The notes: generated by a model from the sequence alone, not told the origin. Numbered from the stretch's first letter, positions 34,371-43,703 are shown. The stretch: 56,759 bases of DNA from DAOTTX01 sp034437515 (GCA_034437515.1 DAOTTX010000210.1:1-56759), one strand, 5' to 3'. Program-made: numbers and translations.

Positions 34371-35246
34371 TCAATCTTCGCCAACCGCCTCAAGGAAATG
34401 GCGCAAAACGGGATTGCGCGTATCTTGTCGCCACAGGCTGTAGACGTTGACCGGTGCGACCTTTTCTAATGGTCTGTAATGAACGTCTTGATGCGGCAGG
34501 GTCATCACCGCCATCGGTAACACCGAGACGCCAAACCCCGCCGCGACCAACCCGATAATCGTCGTCATCTGGATGGCATGTTGCCGAACGGTGGGTGTGA
34601 AACCGACCTCGGCGCACACCCGCAGGATGTGCGTATGAAGTTCTGCGCCCAGGTGAGGTGGGAACAATACAAAGGCTTCGTCGTGCAGGTCGGCAAGCGA
34701 GAGATCAGGCTTCGCACTCAACGGATGCTCACGCGGCAGCACAGCGCAAAGCCCTTCCTGATAGATGACCTCTGTGTGAATCTGCGGGGTGGCTGCGGTC
34801 GCCATGCGACACAAGCCGACGTCAATCTGCGTATTGTGCAGCGCCTCAACCTGTTGGCTGGACGGCAGTTCGTGCAGGGTCACTTCTACCGCCGGGAAGT
34901 CAACCCGGAAGCGACGCAGGATACGCGGCAAAAACGCATAGGCCATCGTGCCGACGAAACCAATGTGCAATTTGCCGCTATGCCCCCGCGCCGTAGACCG
35001 GGCATGTTCGACACCAAGTTCGACTTGTGTGAGAACGCGCCGTGCCTCGTGTAAGAAGGTCGTCCCGGCGGCGTTGAGTGTGATTGATCGCCCCTGCCGG
35101 TGGAAAAGGTCAAAACCGAGTTCGCGCTCAAGCTGTTGGATCTGCTGGCTTAGCGGTGGTTGAGTCATCTGGAGATGTTCTGCTGCGCGTCGAAAATTCA
35201 TCTGCTCGGCGACGGCGACGAAGTAACGTAGATGGCGAAGTTCCAT
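34371..35246 (-). CDS. LysR family transcriptional regulator
   Basis: A 291-residue regulator starting at MELRHLRYFVAVAEQ (the frame is open from 35264, six codons earlier). The N-terminal winged helix at 1-60 is typical: NFRRAAEHLQMTQPPLSQQI and LERELGFDLFHRQ. The effector domain (about 88-290) has the usual periplasmic-binding-like layout (KLHIGFVGTMAYAFLPRILRR; GLCAVLPREHPL). It is divergent from the short-chain dehydrogenase gene at 35352 with a ~105-base shared promoter region. LysR proteins commonly control a divergent neighbour, so the SDR gene is the likely target. The effector is unknown. Confidence 0.92.
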   Translation of the reverse strand: MELRHLRYFVAVAEQMNFRRAAEHLQMTQPPLSQQIQQLERELGFDLFHRQGRSITLNAAGTTFLHEARRVLTQVELGVEHARSTARGHSGKLHIGFVGTMAYAFLPRILRRFRVDFPAVEVTLHELPSSQQVEALHNTQIDVGLCRMATAATPQIHTEVIYQEGLCAVLPREHPLSAKPDLSLADLHDEAFVLFPPHLGAELHTHILRVCAEVGFTPTVRQHAIQMTTIIGLVAAGFGVSVLPMAVMTLPHQDVHYRPLEKVAPVNVYSLWRQDTRNPVLRHFLEAVGED

Positions 35247-35351
35247 AATTGATAGGTTTTGCATATCAAAAACGTGAAAACACTATATTGGACATTGCAG
35301 CCGGTGTCAAATAGAGTCGCTAGCAAATGTTTGTTTTAAACGAGGTATGAA

Positions 35352-36104
35352 ATGTCAGAACAACGATTGATCGTCGTGACCGGCGGCGGCAGCGGTATTG
35401 GACGCGCAATTACGGCACACTTCGTCGAAAATGGCGATGGTGTGGTCATTATCGGTCGGACGGAGGCAAAGTTGCGGCATGTGGTCGATGAGCTTGGTGA
35501 GGCCGTGAGTTACGCGGTCGCAGATATTAGCCAGCGGTCACAGGTGGCGGCGGCAGTCGCGGCGGTTCGAGAGCGATCCGGGCGGGTGGATGTGTTGGTC
35601 AACAACGCCGGTTTTGTCGAAGGTATCAGCACGGATATGTCGTTAGATGAGGCCGAGCCGATCTGGGAACGCGAGATCGGCGCGAACTTGAAAGGCGCTT
35701 TTCTGATGGCGTTAGGGCTGGCACCGTTGTTAGCGCGTCCCGGCGGGTGCATCATCAACATGAGTTCGATTGCGGCGTATACCGGTGGCAGCCGGGGCGG
35801 GGTGCTGGGCTACAGCGCGGCGAAGGCCGGCCTACACGGGTTGACAGTTGCGCTGGCCCGCGAACTGACCCCGCAGGGCATCACCGTCAACACGATTTCG
35901 CCGGGGCTGGTCGATGAGACAGACTTTTTCGGCGGACGGCTGACCGAAGAACGGGTGCAACAGGTGACGGCAAATATCCCCGCCGGGCGTGCCGGACGAC
36001 CGGGTGACATCGTCGGGACGGTGGCGTTTCTCGCCTCGCCGGGCGCTGCATACATCAGCGGTGAGGTCGTGCATGTAAACGGCGGATGGTTGTTCGGACA
36101 TTGA
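35352..36104 (+). CDS. Short-chain dehydrogenase/reductase (FabG-like)
   Basis: A 250-residue classical SDR. The cofactor motif TGGGSGIG is at 10-17, NNAG at 84-87, the catalytic Ser in NMSSI at 138/139, and Tyr154/Lys158 in YSAAK. The C-terminal segment ISGEVVHVNGGW is typical of FabG-like enzymes. R36 after beta-2 (IIGRTEAK) suggests NADP(H) preference. The protein is soluble. It is divergent from a LysR regulator that probably controls it. The substrate is not readable; fatty-acid, sugar-alcohol and secondary-alcohol dehydrogenases share this pattern. No other fatty-acid synthesis gene is next to it. Confidence 0.9.
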   Translation: MSEQRLIVVTGGGSGIGRAITAHFVENGDGVVIIGRTEAKLRHVVDELGEAVSYAVADISQRSQVAAAVAAVRERSGRVDVLVNNAGFVEGISTDMSLDEAEPIWEREIGANLKGAFLMALGLAPLLARPGGCIINMSSIAAYTGGSRGGVLGYSAAKAGLHGLTVALARELTPQGITVNTISPGLVDETDFFGGRLTEERVQQVTANIPAGRAGRPGDIVGTVAFLASPGAAYISGEVVHVNGGWLFGH

Positions 36105-36183
36105 GTTTCTCACTGGCATATTCCGGCTTCAGAGCGTATCATATAGCGTGATTAAAAGGGTTCACGAGGGATAAGAATGTGTC

Positions 36184-36960
36184 ATGAAATATCACTGGGT
36201 GTCATCAGAAGAATGGGAAGCGAGTAAACGCGGTGACGATTGCGAGATGTGTTACCATCTGCAAACGAACACGACAGAAACTCCGCACGGATTCATTGTT
36301 GCTGAGCTAGAGCGTGGCGTGCTGCAACTGCAAAAAAACCAGAACATACGCGGTTATTGCCTGCTCATCGCCAAAAAGCACGTCACCGAGCCGTTCCAGA
36401 TGCACGAACAGGAGCGCCGTTTGTTTTTCGAGGATATGGTCAACGCGGCGGAGGCGATGCAGCAGGTCTTCCAACCGGCGAAAATGAATTATGAGATGCT
36501 CGGTAACATGATGCCACATTTGCATGTGCATCTCAAACCGCGCTACCTGGATGACGCCGCCACGCACAGACGCATCCCGTCGAACAGCAAAAATCCGCAC
36601 CTGTTAAGCGGCGACGAGTATCAACAGATCATCGGTGATGTGCGCGAGGCATTAGGCTTCATCCGTGTGCGGGTGGATGATCCGCTGCTGGTTAATCTTC
36701 TGGATAATCAAGGGCGGGTGACGCGCTGGCCTACGCTCAAATTCCCTGAAGAACAGATGGCGGTGCGAGAGTATCTAGCGTCAAAATTTGAGTACGAGCG
36801 CGAATATACCGAACGTGAGGTCAATGATTTACTCAATGTATGGCATACTTTCGGTGATTGGGCGTTGCTGCGCCGTGAACTTTTCATGCATGAACTGCTA
36901 GGCCGGATGAAAAACGGGTCTTGCTATTGGCGCAAAGCTGAACGCACACGAGCGGGCTAG
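36184..36960 (+). CDS. HIT family protein fused to a DUF2087 domain
   Basis: A 258-residue two-domain protein. Residues ~18-155 form a HIT (histidine triad) nucleotide-binding domain with a CEMC motif at 20-23 and the triad HLHVHLKPR at 112-120; H114 and H116 flank the catalytic position. Such domains hydrolyse or transfer nucleoside-phosphate conjugates such as AMP-lysine or dinucleoside polyphosphates. Residues ~160-255 match DUF2087, a small helical domain often found with ArsR or MarR-type DNA-binding modules: FEYEREYTEREVNDLL, FGDWALLRREL, NGSCYWRK. I do not recall this fusion as a standard architecture. The ATG follows a GAGGGATAAG. The role of the DUF2087 half is unknown. Confidence 0.82.
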   Translation: MKYHWVSSEEWEASKRGDDCEMCYHLQTNTTETPHGFIVAELERGVLQLQKNQNIRGYCLLIAKKHVTEPFQMHEQERRLFFEDMVNAAEAMQQVFQPAKMNYEMLGNMMPHLHVHLKPRYLDDAATHRRIPSNSKNPHLLSGDEYQQIIGDVREALGFIRVRVDDPLLVNLLDNQGRVTRWPTLKFPEEQMAVREYLASKFEYEREYTEREVNDLLNVWHTFGDWALLRRELFMHELLGRMKNGSCYWRKAERTRAG

Positions 36961-37037
36961 AACTTGATTTCGCCGATACTATGGTCTATCTGGTACGATC
37001 TTGCTTAACTTGATACATTGACCAGAAAGGCACATTC

Positions 37038-38000
37038 ATGCAAATCACACGCTTCACCGGCAGTGGACTTGAGAAACTTGATCCAGACGACCCGCTGGAT
37101 TATCTTGAAACAACCAAAGAGGTCGTCTGGATAGACATCGCCGACCCCACACACCCGATGCTAGATCGACTGGCGCAGCGGTACAACTTTCATCCACTGG
37201 CGCTAGAGGACACCCGCAACGAGCAGCAGCGCCCTAAAGTCGAAGAGTATGCGGATCATCTGTTTATCATCGTTAACGTGTTGAAACATGACGGTGCTGA
37301 CCTCGAATTTGATGAACTCGACATCTTCCTGGGGCGCAATTACATCGTCACAGTACATAACGAGTGTGCCGACATCGTACAGGAAGCGCGAGATCGCATC
37401 CAACGGACGCGCATTTTCCGGCATCACTCATCAGAATATCTGCTTTACGTGTTGGTCGATGTTGTGGTTGACCGCTTTTTTCCAATCACCAATTGGATCG
37501 ACAGTGAGATCGAACGGCTCAACGAGAAAATGCTGTTCGACCCCACACAGGAACGCCTGCAATACGTTTTCAAGCTGCGGCAGATGATCAACGAACTTTG
37601 GCACATCGTCGGGCAGCAGTTGGATATGTTTAACGTACTCACCCGGCGAGAAGAAGATTTGCTCACCAACCATGATGTGCTGCATTACTATCTGCGTGAT
37701 GTCCACGATCACCTGATCCGCCTGCACAACATGACCAGCACATTCCGCGATCATCTCTCAGGCGTGGTAGATTTGTATATCTCCGCCAACTCGAACCGGC
37801 TTAATGTGGTCGTGAACCGGCTGGCAATCATCACAATCGTCATCGGTATTCTGACGGTCGTCAGTGGGTTCTATGGGATGAACTTCACCGAGATGTGGCC
37901 TCCACTGAGCAAGGATTGGGGTATGTTCTATGCGTTGGGGCTGATGGTGGTGTTAAGCGTCGGCACGCTAATTATCTTGCGGCGCTTGCGCTGGTTCTAA
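37038..38000 (+). CDS. corA: CorA-type magnesium/cobalt transporter
   Basis: A 320-residue CorA family channel. The N-terminal cytoplasmic domain is about 1-255. Two membrane helices lie at the C-terminus (about 262-283 and 293-313), with the signature YGMN near residue 280 at the end of the first. Family text includes HPLALEDTRNEQQRPKVEEY and DHLIRLHNMTSTFRDHLSG. The FTEMWPP loop after GMN replaces the usual MPE, a variant seen in some CorA branches. It forms a pentameric Mg2+ (or Co2+/Ni2+) uptake channel (family knowledge). It is a single gene, convergent with the aldo/keto reductase. Confidence 0.92.
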   Translation: MQITRFTGSGLEKLDPDDPLDYLETTKEVVWIDIADPTHPMLDRLAQRYNFHPLALEDTRNEQQRPKVEEYADHLFIIVNVLKHDGADLEFDELDIFLGRNYIVTVHNECADIVQEARDRIQRTRIFRHHSSEYLLYVLVDVVVDRFFPITNWIDSEIERLNEKMLFDPTQERLQYVFKLRQMINELWHIVGQQLDMFNVLTRREEDLLTNHDVLHYYLRDVHDHLIRLHNMTSTFRDHLSGVVDLYISANSNRLNVVVNRLAIITIVIGILTVVSGFYGMNFTEMWPPLSKDWGMFYALGLMVVLSVGTLIILRRLRWF

Positions 38001-38001
38001 T

Positions 38002-38026
38002 GGGGCGACCGTTGAAAGGCCGCCCC
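38002..38026. terminator. Hairpin between the convergent corA and aldo/keto reductase genes
   Basis: GGGGCGACC and GGCCGCCCC pair with one mismatch around a 7-base loop. There is no T-tract, so it may be a factor-assisted or bidirectional stop. Confidence 0.5.
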
Positions 38027-38034
38027 GATGAAAG

Positions 38035-39003
38035 TTAGTTACGCTTGCTGTATTCGACCTTGTTGTCGAGGATGGACTCGATCTTTTCGTTGATCTCGTC
38101 GGTGATCTCGACATCAAGTGCTTTGATGTTGGCCTCGACCTGTTCCGGTTTGCTCGCGCCGGTGATGACGCTGCTAACGACCGGGTTCTTCAGCGCCCAG
38201 GCCAGGGCGAGGGCGGGCATGGTCGTGCCCATGTCGTTGGCGAGTTCGGTGAGTTCCCGTACTTTGGCGACATTTTCTTCGGTGATGTAACGCTCTTTCA
38301 CCCAATCCATTTTACCGGCACGGCTGTCTTCGGGGATGCCGTCATTGTATTTACCGGTCAACAAGCCGCTCGCCAACGGACTCCACACGACGAGGCCGAT
38401 GCCGTATTTGTCGCACACTTCCTGCACCGGGCCTTCGACCTGATCGCGTTCGATCATATTGTAAACGGGCTGTTCGGTCACCGGGCGGTAGCCGCGGAAG
38501 TCATCGGCGTAGCGGACGGCTTCTTCCAGGCCGAAGGCAGGCCACATGCTCGTGCCCCAATACAGGACTTTGCCCTGTTCGATCAGATCACTGATGGCGC
38601 GGACGGTTTCTTCGGTTGGGGATTCGTCATCGTAGCGGTGGCAGAAGAGAATATCGACATAGTCAGTGCCGAATCGCTCCAGGGACTTATGCACACTTTC
38701 AAAAATATGCTTGCGGCTCAGTCCGCGATCATTGATGTCTTCGCTCATCGGCCAGTAAGTTTTCGTACTGACGACGAGATCACTACGTTTGTAGTCTTTG
38801 ATGATCTTGCCGACGGTCTCTTCGGCTTTGCCGCGTGCGTAGATGTCGGCGACGTCGATGAAGTTCACACCCTGGTCGATGGCGGTGCGGATACATTTTT
38901 CGGCAGTCTCGAATTCGACACGGCTGCTACCATATGTAAGCCATGCACCCAGCGAAAGCGCACTGACTTTCATGCCGGTGTTGCCTAAGCGATTATATTC
39001 CAT
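38035..39003 (-). CDS. Aldo/keto reductase (Kv-beta/YghZ-like)
   Basis: A 322-residue TIM-barrel oxidoreductase using NADPH. The catalytic set is visible: D52 and Y57 in FIDVADIYARGKAEE, K82 in STKTYW, and H118 in FCHRYD. The layout MEYNRLGNTGMKVSALSLGAW plus TEQPVYNMIERD is that of the Kv-beta/YghZ branch (AKR6/14-like). The C-terminal cofactor region (SSVITGASKPEQVEANIKAL) is present. It reduces aldehydes or ketones; the physiological substrate is not readable. It is transcribed on its own, 88 bases downstream of a small membrane-protein gene on the same strand. Confidence 0.9.
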   Translation of the reverse strand: MEYNRLGNTGMKVSALSLGAWLTYGSSRVEFETAEKCIRTAIDQGVNFIDVADIYARGKAEETVGKIIKDYKRSDLVVSTKTYWPMSEDINDRGLSRKHIFESVHKSLERFGTDYVDILFCHRYDDESPTEETVRAISDLIEQGKVLYWGTSMWPAFGLEEAVRYADDFRGYRPVTEQPVYNMIERDQVEGPVQEVCDKYGIGLVVWSPLASGLLTGKYNDGIPEDSRAGKMDWVKERYITEENVAKVRELTELANDMGTTMPALALAWALKNPVVSSVITGASKPEQVEANIKALDVEITDEINEKIESILDNKVEYSKRN

Positions 39004-39091
39004 GAGTTAATTATGTCCTTTGCGTTTCTAGAAAAATCCAATTTAACTATAACGTGGCATACTTTTGACCTGTGTGGTTTTAACCAATTGC

Positions 39092-39379
39092 TTATTCAGG
39101 AAGCTCACGCTCTTTGATTCCGCCGAAGATACTTAACGCACTGATAAATGCTATGATGATGAGACCGGCGACGAAGCCGATAGCGAATACGGCGAGGTTA
39201 TCCGCGCTGAGGACAACGACTCCCAGGATGACGGCAACCAGTAAACCACCCGCTGCGACCAGAATTAAATCTGGAATACGCCCAAATAGTTCGTAAGAAT
39301 AACCAATTTCAAGGAGCAAAGGTGTAGCCAGCCAGGCGATGGGAATCAGCAAAAACAGAACAAGAAGTGCATAAATCAT
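39092..39379 (-). CDS. Small membrane protein with three hydrophobic segments
   Basis: A 95-residue protein from the ATG at 39379, which has AAGGAAAG upstream; the frame is open from 39394. Hydrophobic segments are at about 1-22, 34-53 and 60-82. There are charged ends and no recognisable motif. It is probably an inner-membrane protein of unknown function. It is upstream of the aldo/keto reductase on the same strand and divergent from rpe. Confidence 0.6.
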   Translation of the reverse strand: MIYALLVLFLLIPIAWLATPLLLEIGYSYELFGRIPDLILVAAGGLLVAVILGVVVLSADNLAVFAIGFVAGLIIIAFISALSIFGGIKERELPE

Positions 39380-39507
39380 AGTACTTTCCTTCATGACGAA
39401 CTTTGTTTTTACGGTATGATGGACATAAAGAAGATAGATTTAACCAGATATAAGCTGACTATAACAATCTTCTAGGTAGCGAATAAATCGGGAGGGCATA
39501 GACACGA

Positions 39508-40185
39508 ATGAAAGACAATATCAATCAAATTAAAATAGCACCGTCGATTCTCGCGGCGGATTTTGCCAGGTTGGGTGATGAAGTTCGCCAAGCTGATGAA
39601 TGTGGCGCTGAACTCATCCATATCGACGTGATGGATGGACGCTTTGTGCCGAACCTCACGATGGGGCCGGTCGTGGTGGAGGCAGTGCGGCGGGTGACGG
39701 ATTTACCCCTGGACGTACACCTGATGATTTATGAGCCAGAGCGACACATTCAAGCGTTTGCCGACGCTGGCGCGGATAATATCACGGTACACATTGAGGC
39801 CACACCGAATGTTCACAATGTACTTATGAAGATCAAAGACCTGAAATGTACGGTCGGCATAGCTCTAAATCCACACACGCCAGCCGCTGCACTGCAAGAA
39901 ATACTGCCGATGGTGAATCTGGTGAACGTCATGACAGTCAACCCCGGTTTGGGGGGGCAGTCATTCATCATGGGGATGAAATCTAAGATTGCACGCATCC
40001 GCGCCATGATCGGTGATCTACGCAGTGATATTGACATCGAGGTCGATGGTGGCATCAACGTATCAACCGCTATGGATGCGGCGCAATCCGGCGCAAATCG
40101 ACTGGTGGTTGGGTCTTATCTTTTCAAACATAAAGATGGAATCAGGATGGCGATGCACGAACTCAGAAACACACTGAACGAATAA
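39508..40185 (+). CDS. rpe: Ribulose-phosphate 3-epimerase
   Basis: A 225-residue TIM-barrel enzyme that interconverts ribulose 5-phosphate and xylulose 5-phosphate in the pentose phosphate pathway. Signature segments: APSILAADFARLGDE, HIDVMDGRFVPNLTMGP, DVHLMI, VMTVNPGLGGQSFI and DIEVDGGIN, with metal-binding His and Asp residues in HIDVMDG, DVH and EVDGG. The start ATG follows GGGAGG. It opens a same-strand run of housekeeping genes to 47.9 kb, though a ~80-base gap separates it from fakA. The length is normal. Confidence 0.96.
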   Translation: MKDNINQIKIAPSILAADFARLGDEVRQADECGAELIHIDVMDGRFVPNLTMGPVVVEAVRRVTDLPLDVHLMIYEPERHIQAFADAGADNITVHIEATPNVHNVLMKIKDLKCTVGIALNPHTPAAALQEILPMVNLVNVMTVNPGLGGQSFIMGMKSKIARIRAMIGDLRSDIDIEVDGGINVSTAMDAAQSGANRLVVGSYLFKHKDGIRMAMHELRNTLNE

Positions 40186-40264
40186 ATGATCTGTGTTTTG
40201 CACCGCGCCATGTTAAGATAGAAAGTCGAGCTACTTAAAAAAGAGAATTTATCGGGTAAATATT

Positions 40265-41938
40265 ATGGTCTTTGAAATTAAACGTCTTGTCTGTGATGGG
40301 CATGTAATGAAATGGTTGTTCGCCTCCGGTCTGGCTTGGTTGGAACATCACAAAGACAAAGTCAATAAACTGAATGTCTTCCCTGTGCCGGATGGTGACA
40401 CAGGCAGCAATATGTTGTTGACCATGCGTAAAGGGTACCAATCTATCAAAGCGATGGATGACGCACACGTCGGCATCATCGTCAACGCGATGGCTGAAGG
40501 GTCACTGCTGGGGGCGCGAGGCAATTCTGGTGTTATCCTTTCACAGTTGTTATACGGGTTTAGCCAGACGATGAAAGGGCATGAGGTCTTCGACGCCGAG
40601 CTACTCGCACGCGCCTGTGACTCTGCTGTCGAAATGGCCTACGACGCCGTCACCGAACCAACGGAAGGCACTATTCTGACGGTCGCACGAGAAAGCACGG
40701 AAGCGTTAAAAGAAGTTGCACAGAAAAATCGTGATCTCGTTGATTGCCTCGGTGTGATGTTGGAAGCCGCCCGTGACTCGCTGGCGAAGACGCCGGAGTT
40801 ACTGCCGGTGCTGAAGTCCGCCGGGGTGGTCGATTCCGGTGGGCAGGGACTGGTGTTCATTCTTGAAGGTATGTGGCGTGTGCTGAACGGTCAGCCGGTA
40901 GAAATCAACACCAACGGACACGCCGACCGTGAAGAGGTCTTTGAGCCATCAGAGCATGAATGGGGAAACGAACTTCCGCCGGATGACGAGCGCGGTTATG
41001 GCTATGACGTACAGTTCCTGATGCGCGGTGCGGCGATGGACGTCCAGAAAGTGCGCGGAGACATCGAGGCGATGGGCTGGTCGGCCTTAGTTGTCGGTTC
41101 GTCGGAACTCATCAAAGTGCATGTGCATGTGTATAATCCTGGTGAGCCGATCAGCTATGCGGTGCAAAACAGCCAGTCGATTGATGACGTCGTCGTGGAG
41201 AATATGCAGCTCCAATACGAGGCTTTCCGGCAACGGCAGGCGGAAAAGAAGCTCTCGGAAGAAAATGAGGTCGAGGGTATAGCGGTGATTGCGGTTGCAA
41301 GTGGTGATGGCCTTAAACAACTGTTTCATGAGTCGATGGTGGCGCGGATCATTCACGGTGGGCAGACGATGAACCCCAGCGTTGATGACTTTGTGCAGGC
41401 CATCAAGTCACTGCCCAACGATGAGATCATCATTTTGCCGAACAACCGCAATATCATCAAAGCCGCGCAGCAAGCCGCGAAGATCGTTGAAAATAAGCGC
41501 GTACAAGTGGTTGAAACGGTCACCGTGCCAGAAGGTATCAGCGCGATGTTAGGCTATCTGGATATGCAGGACGCCGGCCTTGATGACTTGCGCGACGGCA
41601 TGGCAGACTACGCCGCAGGCATCGTGACCGCACAGGTGACCACCGCCACCCGCGATGCCAGAAACGAGTACACCACCGTCAGGGAAGGTCAGTATATCGG
41701 CATCCTCTCAAGTGATCTGGTTGTTGGGGGGGATGCGCTGAACGGCGTTGTTCGTGATCTGCTGTACAAGGCGAACGCCGCCGACCACGAATTGATTACC
41801 CTGTATTATGGTAAAGATGTCGAAGAGTCCGAAATTCGCTTTATGGTTGAAATGCTTGAAAGTGACTTCAACGACCAGCGTTTCGAGGTCGTGTATGGTG
41901 GTCAGCCTCTTTATCCATTGCTGATTGGGATTGAATAA
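40265..41938 (+). CDS. fakA: Fatty acid kinase catalytic subunit FakA-like (DAK2 domain protein)
   Basis: A 557-residue protein. A DhaL/DAK2 ATP-binding domain occupies about 15-205, with LNVFPVPDGDTGSNM carrying the Asp residues that hold Mg-ATP, and GARGNSGVILSQ. The middle (about 245-330) and C-terminal (~345-557) domains match the YloV/FakA family (GYDVQFLMRG; NNRNIIKAAQQAA). FakA phosphorylates fatty acids that are bound to FakB partners. Two DegV/FakB genes follow immediately, which supports the assignment. The recG gene after them recalls the yloV-recG neighbourhood of Firmicutes. The start is ATG at 40265; an internal ATG at residue 15 is possible. Confidence 0.9.
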   Translation: MVFEIKRLVCDGHVMKWLFASGLAWLEHHKDKVNKLNVFPVPDGDTGSNMLLTMRKGYQSIKAMDDAHVGIIVNAMAEGSLLGARGNSGVILSQLLYGFSQTMKGHEVFDAELLARACDSAVEMAYDAVTEPTEGTILTVARESTEALKEVAQKNRDLVDCLGVMLEAARDSLAKTPELLPVLKSAGVVDSGGQGLVFILEGMWRVLNGQPVEINTNGHADREEVFEPSEHEWGNELPPDDERGYGYDVQFLMRGAAMDVQKVRGDIEAMGWSALVVGSSELIKVHVHVYNPGEPISYAVQNSQSIDDVVVENMQLQYEAFRQRQAEKKLSEENEVEGIAVIAVASGDGLKQLFHESMVARIIHGGQTMNPSVDDFVQAIKSLPNDEIIILPNNRNIIKAAQQAAKIVENKRVQVVETVTVPEGISAMLGYLDMQDAGLDDLRDGMADYAAGIVTAQVTTATRDARNEYTTVREGQYIGILSSDLVVGGDALNGVVRDLLYKANAADHELITLYYGKDVEESEIRFMVEMLESDFNDQRFEVVYGGQPLYPLLIGIE

Positions 41939-41944
41939 TTACCG

Positions 41945-42856
41945 ATGCTGAAGGTTCATGTCGTCACTGATGGTTGTGCGAGCTTTGCCGATCCGAAATT
42001 CGTTGAGAATAACCCGGTCACTGTGTTGCCCAACACGCTGATCGTCGCAGGCAAAGCCTATCGTGAAGGGGTAGATATTTCACATGACGAAGCCTTATCA
42101 TTGATCGCCGCACACCCGGACGATCATCGTATCGAAGTGCCCCGGACGGAAGATTATGTCCGTACTTATGCGGCGTTGTCGAAAGAGCACAGTGCGATTA
42201 TCTCTGTACATGCCTCGCGGGAATTGTTCCCAAGCTGGCAGCGAGCGCGCATCGCCGCGCAACAGATGATCGGCAGTTGTAAGATGTTGGTCGTCGATTC
42301 ACGGACGTTATGTGCCGCACAGGGGGTGCTCGTTCAACTGGCGGTCAAAGCCGCTCGGTCGATAAAAGCGACCCAAGGCGGTGAAGCCGCCGGTCTTGAA
42401 GAAGACTTTGACGAAATCGTCCGGCAGGTGCGCGGCGGCACCGAGCGTCTGTACTCAATATACTGCACCGGGTCGCTCGGTTTTCTGCTCCACAACAATT
42501 TGCTGGATGCCTCACACCGTATACTCGGCCAGATGTTGAGTGTGAAACCGCTCATCACGTTTGAAGACGGCGAACTGCGCACCGTAGAAAAGGTCAAGAC
42601 GACCAGCCAGATGGTAGATCGACTGGTGGAGTTTGCGGTTGAATTCGAGGAATTAGAACATACAGCTATCGCGCAGCGAAGCGCAGAACTGACGGAAGCT
42701 ACCCGTATGATACAGGATCGGCTGTCTGTTGAGTTTCCCGCGCAGTCTTTCCCTCACACACAGTGCAGCACCGCTTTAACGTCGCTGATCGGTACGGACG
42801 TGATAGGGGTGACTGTGCTGGAAAAAGAAATGGACTTCTATAATGACAAAAATTAA
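41945..42856 (+). CDS. DegV family protein, divergent (FakB-like)
   Basis: A 303-residue DegV-fold protein. It begins six bases after fakA. The family pattern is present but altered: the usual TDS.ADL is VTDGCASFAD, and the ligand-site S.LSGTYQSA is replaced by VHASRELFPSWQRAR. The second half is recognisable (GSLGFLLHNN; ILSVKP becomes MLSVKPLITFEDGELR, in part). DegV/FakB proteins bind a fatty acid and present it to FakA. The altered site suggests a different acyl chain or another hydrophobic ligand. Its end overlaps the next DegV gene by 14 bp. Confidence 0.82.
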   Translation: MLKVHVVTDGCASFADPKFVENNPVTVLPNTLIVAGKAYREGVDISHDEALSLIAAHPDDHRIEVPRTEDYVRTYAALSKEHSAIISVHASRELFPSWQRARIAAQQMIGSCKMLVVDSRTLCAAQGVLVQLAVKAARSIKATQGGEAAGLEEDFDEIVRQVRGGTERLYSIYCTGSLGFLLHNNLLDASHRILGQMLSVKPLITFEDGELRTVEKVKTTSQMVDRLVEFAVEFEELEHTAIAQRSAELTEATRMIQDRLSVEFPAQSFPHTQCSTALTSLIGTDVIGVTVLEKEMDFYNDKN

Positions 42857-43700
42857 GTTCGTCGTCGATAGCGTCGCGGACATCCCACAAGAACAGGTCG
42901 AGAAGTGGGATATTACAGTCGTGCCGTGTTTCGTGAACTACGGGGGGGAAAGTTACGCCGATGACGGGGTACATCTCGTCCGCGAAGACTATTACAATCA
43001 ATTGGTGGAGATGGAAGAACTGCCCACCACCGCCGCAATGCCGCCGGGAGTGGCGCAAGAGCATATTGAACCGATTATGGATGACGCCGAGCATTTGATC
43101 GTCGTCACCACACCGGCGAAGTTAAGCGGCATCCACAACTCGATGCGGCTGGCGTTGCAAAACCTTGAGATCCCCGAAGACCGTTACACACTGGTTGACA
43201 GCGGTTCACTCAGCCTGGGGATCGCCGTACAAGTGCTGAAAGCTGCCGAGGTCGCCGCAGAAACGGGCGACGTTCAGCAGACAATCGAGGCGATTAAGCA
43301 AGTGCAACAGCACTCACGCACCTATGCGACGGTCGGCTCGATGGAGTTTTTGCAGCGCAGTGGTCGCGTCGGCTGGGCGGTCGCACGGATCGCCGGATTG
43401 TTGAACATCAAGCCGGTGGTGAAAGTCGAAGAGGGTGAAGTCCATGCCCAGGCGCGTGTACGCACATTCAACCGTGCGCTGAGCAAAATGGCGTCACTGG
43501 CAAGCGAAGAGGCACCGTTCGATTGGCTGGGCGTCCTACATATCAATAATCCCGATGGTGCGGCGCAACTCAAGGCGAACTTGGGCGATGTCGTACCCGA
43601 TCATGTCATCACCGGGTTAATCGGCCCAACACTAGGCACACATATCGGGCCGGGGTCGGTCGGTGTGGTGACCCTCAAGCAAGGATGGAAAAGGTCGTAA
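42843..43700 (+). CDS. DegV family fatty-acid-binding protein (FakB-like)
   Basis: A 285-residue canonical DegV. The N-terminal VVDSVADIPQE carries the conserved Ser of the carboxylate site; VTTPAKLSGIHNS is the second ligand-site motif; VDSGSLSLGIA, FLQRSGRVGWA and LNIKPVVKVEEGEV follow. The C-terminal GPTLGTHIGPGSVGVV is typical. It should bind the acyl carboxylate for phosphorylation by FakA. It starts inside the preceding DegV gene and ends three bases before recG. Confidence 0.9.
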   Translation: MTKIKFVVDSVADIPQEQVEKWDITVVPCFVNYGGESYADDGVHLVREDYYNQLVEMEELPTTAAMPPGVAQEHIEPIMDDAEHLIVVTTPAKLSGIHNSMRLALQNLEIPEDRYTLVDSGSLSLGIAVQVLKAAEVAAETGDVQQTIEAIKQVQQHSRTYATVGSMEFLQRSGRVGWAVARIAGLLNIKPVVKVEEGEVHAQARVRTFNRALSKMASLASEEAPFDWLGVLHINNPDGAAQLKANLGDVVPDHVITGLIGPTLGTHIGPGSVGVVTLKQGWKRS

Positions 43701-43703
43701 TAC

